From the NCBI GenBank assembly GCA_030584025.1, contig CP129487.1, positions 3,057,001 through 3,121,000 on the forward strand: a stretch of DNA of 64,000 nucleotides, given 5' to 3'. Position 1 is the first letter of the stretch; every line of letters begins with the position of its first letter. Both the position numbers and the translations under genes were made by a program. The DNA comes from Cyclobacteriaceae bacterium (GTDB lineage Bacteria; Bacteroidota; Bacteroidia; Cytophagales; Cyclobacteriaceae). The notes below the pieces were generated by a model, which was not told the origin of the DNA, ran no database searches, and saw only the letters and a list, made by a program, of their open reading frames with translations. This document shows positions 1 to 7,908 of the stretch, piece after piece.

Positions 1-150
1 ACCAAAAATCACTACGTATACGATTTGATTTATAACCCTGCCCGCACCATGTTTTTACAGAAAGCTGAGATGCGTGGCGCGATGATCAAAAACGGACTTG
101 AAATGCTTCACATTCAGGCCGAAAAATCCTGGCAGATCTGGAACAACTAG
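1..150 (+). CDS. aroE: Shikimate dehydrogenase, C-terminal end (partial)
   Basis: The window opens inside a reading frame whose last 49 residues are visible. They contain YDLIYNP, then T-x-F-L-x-x-A-E, then NGLEMLHIQAEKSWQIWN, which is the characteristic end of shikimate dehydrogenase. This enzyme reduces 3-dehydroshikimate to shikimate with NADPH in the cytoplasmic pathway to chorismate. The N-terminal substrate-binding lobe and most of the Rossmann fold lie outside the window, so catalytic residues cannot be checked. The frame ends at a TAG. It shares its general pathway, though not its operon, with the phenylalanine/tyrosine genes near 50-54 kb. Confidence 0.88.
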   Translation, partial: TKNHYVYDLIYNPARTMFLQKAEMRGAMIKNGLEMLHIQAEKSWQIWNN

Positions 151-167
151 TTCACAGGTTAGCGTTT

Positions 168-238
168 AAGGTTCAAGGTTTAAAGTTTAGCAAATTCAGT
201 TCAACTTCCTTGAACTTTAAACGTTAAACCTTGAACTT
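168..238. repeat. Imperfect inverted repeat between aroE and uvrB
   Basis: The 93-base gap holds two arms, 168-189 and 218-238, that are reverse complements apart from one gap and about two mismatches. The core word is TTCAAGGTTTAA and its complement. The arms are AT-rich with a 28-base spacer and no clear T-tract follows, so it is a weak candidate for a factor-independent terminator of aroE. It looks more like a dispersed intergenic palindrome. A copy count across the genome would decide. Confidence 0.5.
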
Positions 239-243
239 CCAGC

Positions 244-2268
244 ATGGATTTCAAACTCGTTAGCGAATACGTACCCACAGGCGATCAGCCACAAGCCATT
301 AAACAACTTACAGAAGGTGTTGAACGGGGTGAACCGCATCAAACGCTGTTAGGGGTTACCGGTTCGGGCAAAACGTTTACCATGGCTAACGTGGTTTCAC
401 GCGTTCAGCGCCCCACGCTGGTACTCAGCCACAACAAAACGCTTGCCGCTCAACTTTACGGTGAATTCAAAAATTTCTTTCCGGAAAATGCGGTTGAGTA
501 CTTTATCTCATACTATGATTACTACCAGCCCGAAGCCTATATTCCTTCTTCCAATCTTTACATTGAAAAAGATCTTTCCATCAACGAAGAAATTGAAAAA
601 CTCCGGTTGAGTGCCACCAGTTCATTACTTACCGGACGCAGGGATGTATTGGTTGTGGCCTCTGTGTCGTGCATTTATGGTATCGGTAATCCGGATGAGT
701 TTGGGAAGAATGTGATCAAGCTAAAGGTGAATGAAACCATTGCACGGAATAAGCTTCTTTTTGCGTTGGTTGACATTTTATATAACCGCACTGAAGCAGA
801 TTTTAAACGCGGTACGTTTCGCGTTAAAGGCGATACGGTGGATATTTTTCTGGCGTATGCCGATTATGCCATCCGCATTTACTTCTGGGGCGATGAAATT
901 GAATCCATTCAACGCATTGATCCTGTAACAGGAAAGAAAATATCCGATGAAAAAATCGTGACAATTTTTCCGGCCAACCTGTTTGTTACGGGAAAAGAAT
1001 CGCTACAACAGGCCATCCGTGAAATACAGGATGACATGATGGTTCAGGTGGAGATGTTTGAATCGGAGAAACGCCACCTCGAAGCCAAACGGTTAAAAGA
1101 GCGAACCGAGTTTGACCTGGAAATGATGCGCGAACTCGGGTATTGTTCAGGTATTGAGAATTACTCCCGCTACTTCGATCGCAGAAAGCCCGGAGCACGT
1201 CCTTTCTGTCTCTTGGATTATTTCCCGGATGATTACCTGATGATTATTGATGAGAGTCACGTTACCGTTCCACAAATCCGGGCCATGTGGGGTGGTGATC
1301 GTTCACGAAAAGTTAACCTGGTAGATTTTGGGTTTCGATTGCCTTCAGCACTGGATAATCGTCCATTAACATTCAACGAGTTTGAATCTGTGGTCAATCA
1401 AGTGATCTACGTGAGTGCCACTCCTGCTGAATATGAACTGAGAAAATCAGAAGGTGTGGTGGTAGAACAACTCATCCGGCCTACCGGCTTGCTCGATCCG
1501 GAAATTGACATCAGGCCAAGTCGAAACCAAATTGACGACTTGTTTGAAGAAATTGATGAGCGTGTAAAGAAACAGGAGCGCGTATTGGTAACTACGTTGA
1601 CCAAGCGCATGGCGGAAGAGCTTACCAAATTCATGGAGCGTGCTGCTATTAAGTGTCGCTACATTCATTCGGAAGTGGATACATTGGAGCGCGTGGAAAT
1701 TTTACGTGAACTTCGCCTAGGTGTATTTGATGTACTGGTGGGTGTAAATCTATTACGTGAGGGTCTTGATTTGCCTGAAGTTTCATTGGTTGCCATTCTG
1801 GATGCGGACAAGGAAGGTTTCCTTCGTAACCAGCGATCATTGGTTCAAACTATTGGTCGCGCGGCACGTAACGTAAATGGCCGGGTAATCATGTATGCCG
1901 ATACCGTAACTGAATCTATGCAGTTGGCCATTGATGAAACGAACCGAAGAAGAAAGATTCAGGCCGACTATAACAAGGAACATGGCATTACGCCCAAAAC
2001 GATTATCCGATCCAAAGAATCGATTTTAAGTCAGACCAAAGTTGCCGACTCCAAAAAATCAACGCGCAACTATTATATCGAAAATGAGGAAGCCAGTCTG
2101 GCGGCCGATCCGGTTGTGGCCTACCTCGGCAAGGAGGAACTGATTAAAATGGCCGATCGTACAAAGAAGGCCATGGAGAAGGCTGCCAAAGAATTGGAGT
2201 TCATCGAAGCTGCGCGATTACGTGACGAATACCTCGCCCTGCAGAAGCTGATTGAGGAGAAAAAGTAA
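244..2268 (+). CDS. uvrB: UvrABC excinuclease subunit B
   Basis: This is the DNA-damage recognition helicase subunit of nucleotide excision repair. It takes over the lesion from UvrA and positions UvrC for incision. The 674-residue length is normal for the family. Residues 37-44 are the Walker A motif GVTGSGKT. The beta-hairpin region follows around residues 92-100 (YYDYYQPEAYI). Helicase motifs include DESH, SATPAEYE and the motif VI region QTIGRAARN. The last 35 residues form the UVR coiled-coil domain that contacts UvrC. The ATG start sits five residues before the conserved SEYxPxGDQPxAI opening. It appears monocistronic, since the next gene starts 33 bases on. Confidence 0.97.
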   Translation: MDFKLVSEYVPTGDQPQAIKQLTEGVERGEPHQTLLGVTGSGKTFTMANVVSRVQRPTLVLSHNKTLAAQLYGEFKNFFPENAVEYFISYYDYYQPEAYIPSSNLYIEKDLSINEEIEKLRLSATSSLLTGRRDVLVVASVSCIYGIGNPDEFGKNVIKLKVNETIARNKLLFALVDILYNRTEADFKRGTFRVKGDTVDIFLAYADYAIRIYFWGDEIESIQRIDPVTGKKISDEKIVTIFPANLFVTGKESLQQAIREIQDDMMVQVEMFESEKRHLEAKRLKERTEFDLEMMRELGYCSGIENYSRYFDRRKPGARPFCLLDYFPDDYLMIIDESHVTVPQIRAMWGGDRSRKVNLVDFGFRLPSALDNRPLTFNEFESVVNQVIYVSATPAEYELRKSEGVVVEQLIRPTGLLDPEIDIRPSRNQIDDLFEEIDERVKKQERVLVTTLTKRMAEELTKFMERAAIKCRYIHSEVDTLERVEILRELRLGVFDVLVGVNLLREGLDLPEVSLVAILDADKEGFLRNQRSLVQTIGRAARNVNGRVIMYADTVTESMQLAIDETNRRRKIQADYNKEHGITPKTIIRSKESILSQTKVADSKKSTRNYYIENEEASLAADPVVAYLGKEELIKMADRTKKAMEKAAKELEFIEAARLRDEYLALQKLIEEKK

Positions 2269-2301
2269 TCGGGATCATTATATTTGAAAAAATTTTACCC
2301 C

Positions 2302-2724
2302 ATGACGAAACGTGTTCTTTTCATTTTACTGATTGTCCTCTCAGGAACAGCCTATGCCCAAAGCTCACAGGATTTTATGATCGGTGGCGGACTTGATTTT
2401 CTAAAAACCGACAACCAGGAGTTATTTCAAAAAGCACAAATCGGGTTTGAGGCAAATTATTTTGTTATCCGAAAATTCACGGTGACAGCCGGTGTGGATT
2501 TATGGACAGAGCGCGAGTCGAGTTTTGTATTCGGCACTCGTTGGTACCTGGCTGATAAATTTTTTGCCCGTTTCCGCGGATTGATCGGTCAGAATGATTT
2601 TTCCATTGGTGCAGGCGGAGCGATTCCTTTTCAAAAGAATTGGCGATTTGAATTGATTGGTGACTTTTACTTTGAAGGAGAGTTTGCTGTGCGGACTGGG
2701 GTGGCGTATGTGATTAGCAGATAA
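2302..2724 (+). CDS. Small exported beta-rich protein, probably outer-membrane
   Basis: No named family is recognised. The ATG at 2302 gives a clean signal peptide (K-R, then a hydrophobic run ending G-T-A-Y-A before Q). A TTG at 2284 in frame would add six residues and is less likely. The mature part, about 120 residues, alternates polar and hydrophobic residues with many aromatic residues and glycines (GGGLDF, VTAGVDLW, FVFGTRWYL, FSIGAGGAIPF, VRTGVAYVISR). That pattern suggests a short outer-membrane beta-barrel or a fragment-like porin fold. No partner can be inferred from uvrB upstream or the lipoprotein downstream. Confidence 0.7.
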   Translation: MTKRVLFILLIVLSGTAYAQSSQDFMIGGGLDFLKTDNQELFQKAQIGFEANYFVIRKFTVTAGVDLWTERESSFVFGTRWYLADKFFARFRGLIGQNDFSIGAGGAIPFQKNWRFELIGDFYFEGEFAVRTGVAYVISR

Positions 2725-2782
2725 TAAAACAATAAGTGGTATGTAATTTGTTATATTTCTATGGAAATTCTAATCCCCCGAT

Positions 2783-3403
2783 ATGATGATCCGAATTTTT
2801 TTCTCAGTTCTTTCAATTGCATTACTTACTTCCTGTGCGGTTTCGAATCATAGTTCAGTTTTAAAACAAACGCAAGTAGCTCCATTGAATAGAATACTTA
2901 TTCTGCTCTCTGATGACGACTTGAAATTAACCACTTTCGATTCTGCTTTTTATACAAATCATATTCAGGATCACTTTAATACGTTGGAGGGCATCCGATA
3001 TAGAAATCACTTAGAAAAGACTTTTCAGCGCAATCTGCAGTCGAAAGGAACTGTAATCATAAAATCAGCTGATGTTTTTCCTGTTAATGACCCTATACCC
3101 TACTCAACTTTTCGAAAGACTATTGACAGTTTGCAAGTACATGCCGTCCTGGTAATAAATTTGCGTGAATATTGGACAACATTATTCTACGATCAAAATA
3201 ATCAGGTTTCTGCAGAACCAAATGCATCCTTCAATACGTATCTGGTCAGGTTATCGGATGATCAAATAGTTTGGATGGGTAACACCATAGTAAATGGTAT
3301 ATATGCAGGATACGACACCATTAACAACACCCTTGCCAGAAAAATTGCAGTTTCACTACGCAAACACAAGCTGATTTATCCCGCAGATCCTACAACCAGA
3401 TAA
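2783..3403 (+). CDS. Putative lipoprotein of unknown function
   Basis: The 206-residue product starts with a short positively charged segment, a hydrophobic stretch and the lipobox LLTSC near residue 17, so it should be lipidated and anchored in the envelope. The rest has no motif I recognise. The segment VHAVLVINLREYWT followed by YLVRLSDDQIVWMGNTIVNG is reminiscent of periplasmic lipoproteins of the GNA1162/LptE-like kind that present a small alpha/beta domain, but this is only a resemblance. It lies between uvrB and sodA, which do not suggest a role. Confidence 0.65.
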   Translation: MMIRIFFSVLSIALLTSCAVSNHSSVLKQTQVAPLNRILILLSDDDLKLTTFDSAFYTNHIQDHFNTLEGIRYRNHLEKTFQRNLQSKGTVIIKSADVFPVNDPIPYSTFRKTIDSLQVHAVLVINLREYWTTLFYDQNNQVSAEPNASFNTYLVRLSDDQIVWMGNTIVNGIYAGYDTINNTLARKIAVSLRKHKLIYPADPTTR

Positions 3404-3438
3404 TCTAAAGTCCAAACAAACAGAAATGTTTCAATAAA

Positions 3439-3464
3439 AAACCCCAACTAATCAGTCGGGGTTT
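3439..3464. terminator. Bidirectional terminator between convergent genes
   Basis: Arms 3439-3449 and 3454-3464 (core AACCCC/GGGGTT) pair over 11 positions with one mismatch and a 4-base loop. A-rich sequence lies on the left and T-rich sequence on the right, so it can work for the lipoprotein gene on the plus strand and sodA on the minus strand. Confidence 0.8.
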
Positions 3465-3489
3465 ATTTAATAGAATACTAAAAACGTAC

Positions 3490-4098
3490 TTACTTCGCAG
3501 CAGCAAATCGCTTCGCCACTTCTCCCCAATTCACCACATTCCACCACGCGGTGATGTAATCCGGTCTGCGGTTTTGGTAATTCAGGTAATAGGCATGCTC
3601 CCACACATCGCAACCTAAAATGGGTGTGCCCTTAACTTCGGCTACATCCATCAACGGGTTATCCTGATTCGGTGTGGAGGTGATTTGCAACTTGCCTGAG
3701 CCATCCACAATCAGCCACGCCCAGCCGGAACCGAAACGGCCTGCACCGGCAGCTGCAAACTTGGTTTTAAATTCATCAAAATTTCCAAAGGCACTGTTGA
3801 TGGCATCAGCCAACGCACCGGTTGGCGCACCTCCCGCATTCGGACCCATAATGGTCCAGAACAAGCTGTGGTTATAATGACCGCCACCGTTGTTGCGAAC
3901 AGCTACCGGGTACTTGGAAATATTTTTACAGATTTCTTCAATGCTCAGGTTTTCTTCGGGCTTACCCGCAACCGCATTGTTCAGGTTGGTTACATAAGCA
4001 TTGTGATGCTTGCCATGGTGGATTTCCATGGTACGTGCATCGATATGAGGTTCAAGTGCATTAAAAGCGTACGGTAAATTGGGCAATGTAAACGGCAT
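3490..4098 (-). CDS. sodA: Superoxide dismutase, Mn-type Fe/Mn family
   Basis: It dismutates superoxide to oxygen and peroxide in the cytoplasm. At 202 residues it matches the family. Metal ligands are visible as His27 (in EIHHGKHH), His77 (in HYNHSLFW), Asp164 and His168 (in DVWEHAYY). Two positions separate Mn from Fe enzymes. Here the active-site glutamine comes from NQD (Gln145) and Gly72 occupies the site where iron enzymes have Gln. Both point to manganese or cambialistic use. It is a single gene with its own promoter box and a shared downstream terminator. Confidence 0.95.
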   Translation of the reverse strand: MPFTLPNLPYAFNALEPHIDARTMEIHHGKHHNAYVTNLNNAVAGKPEENLSIEEICKNISKYPVAVRNNGGGHYNHSLFWTIMGPNAGGAPTGALADAINSAFGNFDEFKTKFAAAGAGRFGSGWAWLIVDGSGKLQITSTPNQDNPLMDVAEVKGTPILGCDVWEHAYYLNYQNRRPDYITAWWNVVNWGEVAKRFAAAK

Positions 4099-4134
4099 AT
4101 GTAAAATGGTTTAATTGTGAAACATGAAAGATGT

Positions 4135-4142
4135 CAAATATA
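4135..4142 (-). promoter_or_regulatory. Bacteroidota-type -7 box of sodA
   Basis: Read on the minus strand the box is TATATTTG, a full match to TAnnTTTG, 36 bases before the sodA ATG. The upstream -33 region has only TTTTA at about the right distance. Inferred from consensus, not measured. Confidence 0.6.
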
Positions 4143-4187
4143 CAACCCTAACAACGGGGATAAAATTCGGTTCAATAGAATTTTAAT

Positions 4188-4247
4188 AGCCACCAGCTAC
4201 TAGCTTTTAGCCACAAGCTTGAGGCTAAAAGCTCGCGGCTAGAGGCT
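4188..4247. repeat. 60-base palindromic element upstream of sodA and downstream of tadA
   Basis: Two 25-base arms (4188-4212 and 4223-4247) are reverse complements at 20 of 25 positions. The innermost 11 bases (AGCTTTTAGCC and complement) are perfect. The loop is 10 bases. No long T-tract follows in either direction, so termination of tadA is possible but not its obvious purpose. The size and form are those of a dispersed intergenic palindrome. Confidence 0.6.
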
Positions 4248-4260
4248 TATTCTACTCATT

Positions 4261-4704
4261 CTACTCCCTAATTCCTTTGAAAAATGTGTCAATTAACCCC
4301 TTCGCCTCAACAGCAAAAACTCCGTTAACCACTTCTGTTCTAGGATGCAGTACCTGCTGTTTGATAAGGCTATACCCGCGTTGAATATCAGAAGCTCCGT
4401 ATACCAATTTTCCCAACTGAACCCAGGCCAATGCACCGCCACACATGACGCAAGGTTCCAGAGTCACATACAATGTGCATTCATTCAGGTATTTTGATCC
4501 GAGGTAGTTGGCTGCTGCAGTGGCTGCGAGCATTTCAGCATGTGCCGTGGCATCGGTAAGTTTTTCCGTTTGATTGTGAGCCCTCGCAATAATCCGGTTC
4601 TTTACAACCACAACTGCGCCCACCGGAACCTCACCGATATCCAGTGCTTTTTGCGCTTCTTTTAGTGCTTCGCGCATGAAGTATTCATCGGTGTACAACT
4701 CCAT
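4261..4704 (-). CDS. tadA: tRNA-specific adenosine deaminase
   Basis: It converts adenosine-34 to inosine in the anticodon of tRNA-Arg(ACG). The cytidine-deaminase-fold zinc site is intact: His55-Ala-Glu57, with Glu57 as the proton shuttle, and PCVMC with Cys85 and Cys88. The stretch IGEVPVGAVVV near the N-terminus and YGASDIQRG near the C-terminus are typical. The length of 147 residues fits. It begins five bases after the end of the exported-protein gene upstream, so the two are probably co-transcribed. Confidence 0.92.
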   Translation of the reverse strand: MELYTDEYFMREALKEAQKALDIGEVPVGAVVVVKNRIIARAHNQTEKLTDATAHAEMLAATAAANYLGSKYLNECTLYVTLEPCVMCGGALAWVQLGKLVYGASDIQRGYSLIKQQVLHPRTEVVNGVFAVEAKGLIDTFFKGIRE

Positions 4705-4709
4705 CCGCC

Positions 4710-5279
4710 TTATTTCATTTTGATACTCGTCATCATTTTTTGGGCTGTCTCCTGCCAGTCGGTACGGATTCTGCGCGGACAGTTAAACGAGAACACCAAC
4801 GTTCGCCCAGGTTCTACCAGGTATTGGATATAAGTATAGTTCAGAATTGGATCGCGCTGTGATAACTCCATGGAGTTTCCCTTAATGCGAGACTCAAATT
4901 CAAAGTAAATCAATCGTTTGCCGTGCACTTCATGAATGCCTTCTGAAACAAATTCGATGTTATCAAACAAATTGGCCAATCCCGCCTTGAAGAACTTTTG
5001 TGCCATCTCGATATTGGCATCGGGCCATTGCGTAGCCGAAACATTTACGCTGAAGTCAACCATCCGATCGGGATTGGTATACGCGGCTATTGGCTTGCGA
5101 ACAGACGGATAGCGCTGGCCAAAATCCAGGTCATCCATAGGCCGGAAATCCTTGGGCAACAGCACCGAAATTTCGGGCGTTACTTTGGTGCGTACCAACT
5201 TAACGGCCGAATCAAAACCACCCCATATAAAAGCAAGAAAAACAAGCAATCCGGTTCGCATACTATATTTTTTATTCAT
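4710..5279 (-). CDS. Exported protein of unknown function
   Basis: I do not recognise this family. The first 25 residues form a signal peptide or membrane anchor (MNKKYSMRTGLLVFLAFIWGG). An in-frame ATG six codons later would give a shorter version. The mature 165 residues look like a compact soluble domain with the segments ISVLLPKDFRPM and RTLVFSFNCPRRIRTDW. The latter resembles the end of PsbP/DUF-type domains in which a small alpha/beta fold binds a partner in the envelope. There is no lipobox. It probably forms a two-gene unit with tadA, five bases downstream, and is transcribed divergently from aspS. Confidence 0.65.
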   Translation of the reverse strand: MNKKYSMRTGLLVFLAFIWGGFDSAVKLVRTKVTPEISVLLPKDFRPMDDLDFGQRYPSVRKPIAAYTNPDRMVDFSVNVSATQWPDANIEMAQKFFKAGLANLFDNIEFVSEGIHEVHGKRLIYFEFESRIKGNSMELSQRDPILNYTYIQYLVEPGRTLVFSFNCPRRIRTDWQETAQKMMTSIKMK

Positions 5280-5366
5280 TCATGCCCTGAGTAAAAGTAT
5301 TGTTAACTTCGCCCCCCTGAGAAACGTCTCAAAAGCAATTATCGTACAAAATTAAGGAAATCGAGT

Positions 5367-7160
5367 ATGTTACGAACGCACACCTGCGGTGAACTCCGAA
5401 TAAATCATGTTAATCAGTCGGTAACGTTAACGGGTTGGGTACAACGGGTACGCAACAAGGGAAGTCTTTTATGGATTGACCTGCGCGACCGCTACGGCAT
5501 TACCCAACTGATTTTTGATGAGAGTTCAACAGAAGCCTCGCTTATGGAAAAGGCAAGATCGGTGGGTCGTGAGTTTGTAATTCAGGCTACGGGCACCGTC
5601 ATCGAACGCCTTTCCAAAAACGATAAGATGCCGACCGGGGATATTGAAATAAAAGTGACCGGGCTCACCATACTCAACGCAGCCAAAACACCTCCTTTCA
5701 CGATTGAAGATGAAACCGATGGCGGTGATGAACTGCGCATGAAATACCGGTACCTGGATTTGCGCAGAACACCCGTTCGGGAAAGCCTCTTGCTGCGGCA
5801 TAAAATGGCTCAACAAACCCGCATTTATCTGGATGGGTTGAATTTCGTTGAGGTAGAAACACCGGTGCTGATCAAATCAACACCTGAAGGTGCCCGCGAC
5901 TTTGTGGTTCCTTCGCGCGTTCATCATGGTGAGTTTTATGCATTACCACAATCGCCACAAACGTTTAAGCAGTTGTTGATGGTCTCCGGTTTCGATCGGT
6001 ATTATCAGATTGTAAAATGCTTCCGCGATGAAGACTTACGTGCCGATCGTCAGCCTGAGTTTACGCAAATCGACTGCGAGATGGCGTTTATCACACAGGA
6101 AGATATTCTGTCAACGTTTGAAGGGTTGATTCGTCATTTGTTTAAGGCCGTAAAAGGAGTTGACCTTCCCTCCGTACCCCGCATGACGTATGACGATGCG
6201 ATGAAATATTACGGATCTGACAAACCCGATACACGGTTTGAGATGAAGTTCACAGAACTTAAAAGCACCCCCCTTAGTCCCCCCTCGAGGGGGGAAATGG
6301 GGGGTGTCGACCTTACCACCGGCAAAAACTTTGTCGTATTCGACAGCGCTGAACTTGTGGTGGGTATTTGTGCAAAAGGTTGCGCAGAATATACCCGCAA
6401 ACAACTCGATGAACTTACCGAGTTTGTGAAACGCCCGCAGGTTGGCGCCAAAGGTTTGGTGTATGTTCAATACAAAGCGGATGGAACATTTAAATCTTCT
6501 GTTGATAAATTTTATACAGCTGATGATTTAAAGAAATGGGCTGAAGCATTCCACGCACAACCAGGCGATTTAATGCTGATTATGGCTGGCGAAACCAACA
6601 GCACACGCAAACAACTGAATGAGTTGCGCTTATTGATGGGTGAAAAACTCGGGCTTCGTGATAAGAATAAATTTTCAGCGCTTTGGGTACTCGACTTTCC
6701 CTTGCTGGAATGGAACGAAGAAACCAATCGCTATCATGCCATGCACCATCCGTTCACTTCACCAAAACCGGAAGACATTCCGTTGCTGGAAACCGATCCC
6801 GGGAAGGTGCGTGCCAACGCGTATGACATGGTATTAAACGGAAGTGAGATTGGTGGTGGCTCCATTCGTATTCACGATCGCGCCACACAGCAAATGATGT
6901 TCAACCATCTGGGCTTCACCCCAGAAGAAGCGAAAAAACAATTCGGCTTTTTGATGGAGGCTTTTGAATATGGCGCGCCTCCGCATGGCGGTATTGCCTT
7001 TGGTTTCGATAGGCTATGCGCGTTGTTCGGTGGGTCTGAATCAATACGCGACTATATCGCCTTCCCGAAAAACAACGCAGGTCGCGACATGATGATTGAT
7101 ACACCTTCCACCATTTCGGAAGAACAATTGAAAGAACTGGGCATTCAGGTAAGGAACTAG
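5367..7160 (+). CDS. aspS: Aspartyl-tRNA synthetase with an in-frame palindrome-derived insert
   Basis: This class II synthetase charges tRNA-Asp. The N-terminal OB-fold anticodon-binding domain opens with [10 protein letters not shown]. Motif 2 ([18 protein letters not shown]) lies near residues 220-237. The bacterial GAD insertion domain contains [11 protein letters not shown]. The C-terminal catalytic block includes [15 protein letters not shown] and the motif 3 segment [17 protein letters not shown]. At 597 residues it is slightly longer than usual. About 15 extra residues, roughly 299-313 ([15 protein letters not shown]), are encoded by a GC-rich palindrome inserted in frame before the GAD segment that resumes at TTGKNFVVF. 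The rest of the enzyme is intact, so it should be active. Confidence 0.96.
   Translation: MLRTHTCGELRINHVNQSVTLTGWVQRVRNKGSLLWIDLRDRYGITQLIFDESSTEASLMEKARSVGREFVIQATGTVIERLSKNDKMPTGDIEIKVTGLTILNAAKTPPFTIEDETDGGDELRMKYRYLDLRRTPVRESLLLRHKMAQQTRIYLDGLNFVEVETPVLIKSTPEGARDFVVPSRVHHGEFYALPQSPQTFKQLLMVSGFDRYYQIVKCFRDEDLRADRQPEFTQIDCEMAFITQEDILSTFEGLIRHLFKAVKGVDLPSVPRMTYDDAMKYYGSDKPDTRFEMKFTELKSTPLSPPSRGEMGGVDLTTGKNFVVFDSAELVVGICAKGCAEYTRKQLDELTEFVKRPQVGAKGLVYVQYKADGTFKSSVDKFYTADDLKKWAEAFHAQPGDLMLIMAGETNSTRKQLNELRLLMGEKLGLRDKNKFSALWVLDFPLLEWNEETNRYHAMHHPFTSPKPEDIPLLETDPGKVRANAYDMVLNGSEIGGGSIRIHDRATQQMMFNHLGFTPEEAKKQFGFLMEAFEYGAPPHGGIAFGFDRLCALFGGSESIRDYIAFPKNNAGRDMMIDTPSTISEEQLKELGIQVRN
6266..6306. 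repeat. 41-base GC-rich palindrome inside aspS
   Basis: Bases 6279-6294 are a perfect 16-base palindrome, six C, TCGA, six G. The flanking arms 6266-6273 (CACCCCCC) and 6299-6306 (GGGGGGTG) are also perfectly complementary. Its composition contrasts sharply with the surrounding coding sequence and looks like an intergenic palindromic repeat that has landed in a gene. It keeps the aspS frame. Confidence 0.85.
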
Positions 7161-7214
7161 GATTGCAACAAGCCTGTTAGAAGAGAAAGTGAGAATAAAA
7201 GCGTACATTCAAGT

Positions 7215-7457
7215 ATGAAAACGATAACGATAAACATACCAACCACTGTGGATCTTGACGACAGGGAGGTTCTTATGGTAATCGCTACAAGATTATACGA
7301 AAAGGGCAAATTGTCGTTGGGTCAGGCGGCTGAATTGGTTGGGCTGTCAAAAAGCGCTTTTATGGAAATTCTAGCGAGCTATGGTGTTTCCGTTTTTAAC
7401 TATCCTTCTTCTGATCTTGACCAAGATGTAGAGAATGCAAAACGTTATAATCTCTGA
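7215..7457 (+). CDS. UPF0175-family antitoxin
   Basis: An 80-residue protein with the UPF0175 signature LYEKGKLSLGQAAELVGLSKSAFMEIL, a predicted helix-turn-helix close to that of VapB-like DNA-binding antitoxins. The N-terminus (MKTITINIPTTVDL) is a short beta-strand. It would bind and neutralise the PIN-domain protein encoded immediately downstream and repress the shared promoter. The two reading frames overlap by 23 bases, which suggests translational coupling. The pair sits alone between aspS and the arginase-family gene, as expected for a mobile two-gene module. Confidence 0.82.
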   Translation: MKTITINIPTTVDLDDREVLMVIATRLYEKGKLSLGQAAELVGLSKSAFMEILASYGVSVFNYPSSDLDQDVENAKRYNL

Positions 7458-7893
7458 CACCAGCTGTTTGATTCTCCTCGATAAAATCGGGGAATTAAAC
7501 CTTTTAAATAAGCTCTTCGGTCAAATTATAATCACACCAGAAATTTCCCTTGAGTTCAAGAAAGAACTTCCAAACTGGTTTGAGGTAAAAGAGCTGCTAA
7601 ACAAAACCTATCAAAAAATTCTTGAAGCTTCATTGGATAAGGGTGAAGCAAGTGCAATTGCATTAGCAATTGAACAATTGGATTGCTTGTTGATAATTGA
7701 CGATCAAAAGGGCAGAAAATATGCTGAGCAGTTCGGGATTAAAATAACCGGAACGCTTGGCGTAATCATTGATGCTAAACTAAGTGGACACATCCCATCA
7801 ATTAAGCCCTTGTTAGACAAAATTAAAAAAACTGATTTTCGACTAACTGAAGAACTGGAAGCAAGAGCACTCTTGAAATCAAACGAAACATAG
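7435..7893 (+). CDS. PIN-domain (DUF3368-type) toxin, putative ribonuclease
   Basis: The 152-residue protein has the acidic residues of a PIN nuclease: Asp8 in ISDTSCL, a glutamate in LDKGEASAIALAIE, and the pair in LLIIDDQKGRKYA. The domain order matches DUF3368 proteins, which are regularly encoded directly after UPF0175 antitoxins. Known relatives are thought to cleave RNA in a metal-dependent way. All acidic positions appear intact, so the toxin is probably functional. Start and antitoxin end overlap by 23 bases in a different frame. What triggers it cannot be told from sequence. Confidence 0.82.
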   Translation: MQNVIISDTSCLILLDKIGELNLLNKLFGQIIITPEISLEFKKELPNWFEVKELLNKTYQKILEASLDKGEASAIALAIEQLDCLLIIDDQKGRKYAEQFGIKITGTLGVIIDAKLSGHIPSIKPLLDKIKKTDFRLTEELEARALLKSNET

Positions 7894-7908
7894 CCCCAAA
7901 AAGAAAAC

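Noticed and set aside
6209..6451. Possible frameshift in aspS at the C6/G6 runs
   Set aside because: The frame continues unbroken through the palindrome and both sides match AspRS in the same frame, so it is an insertion, not a frameshift.
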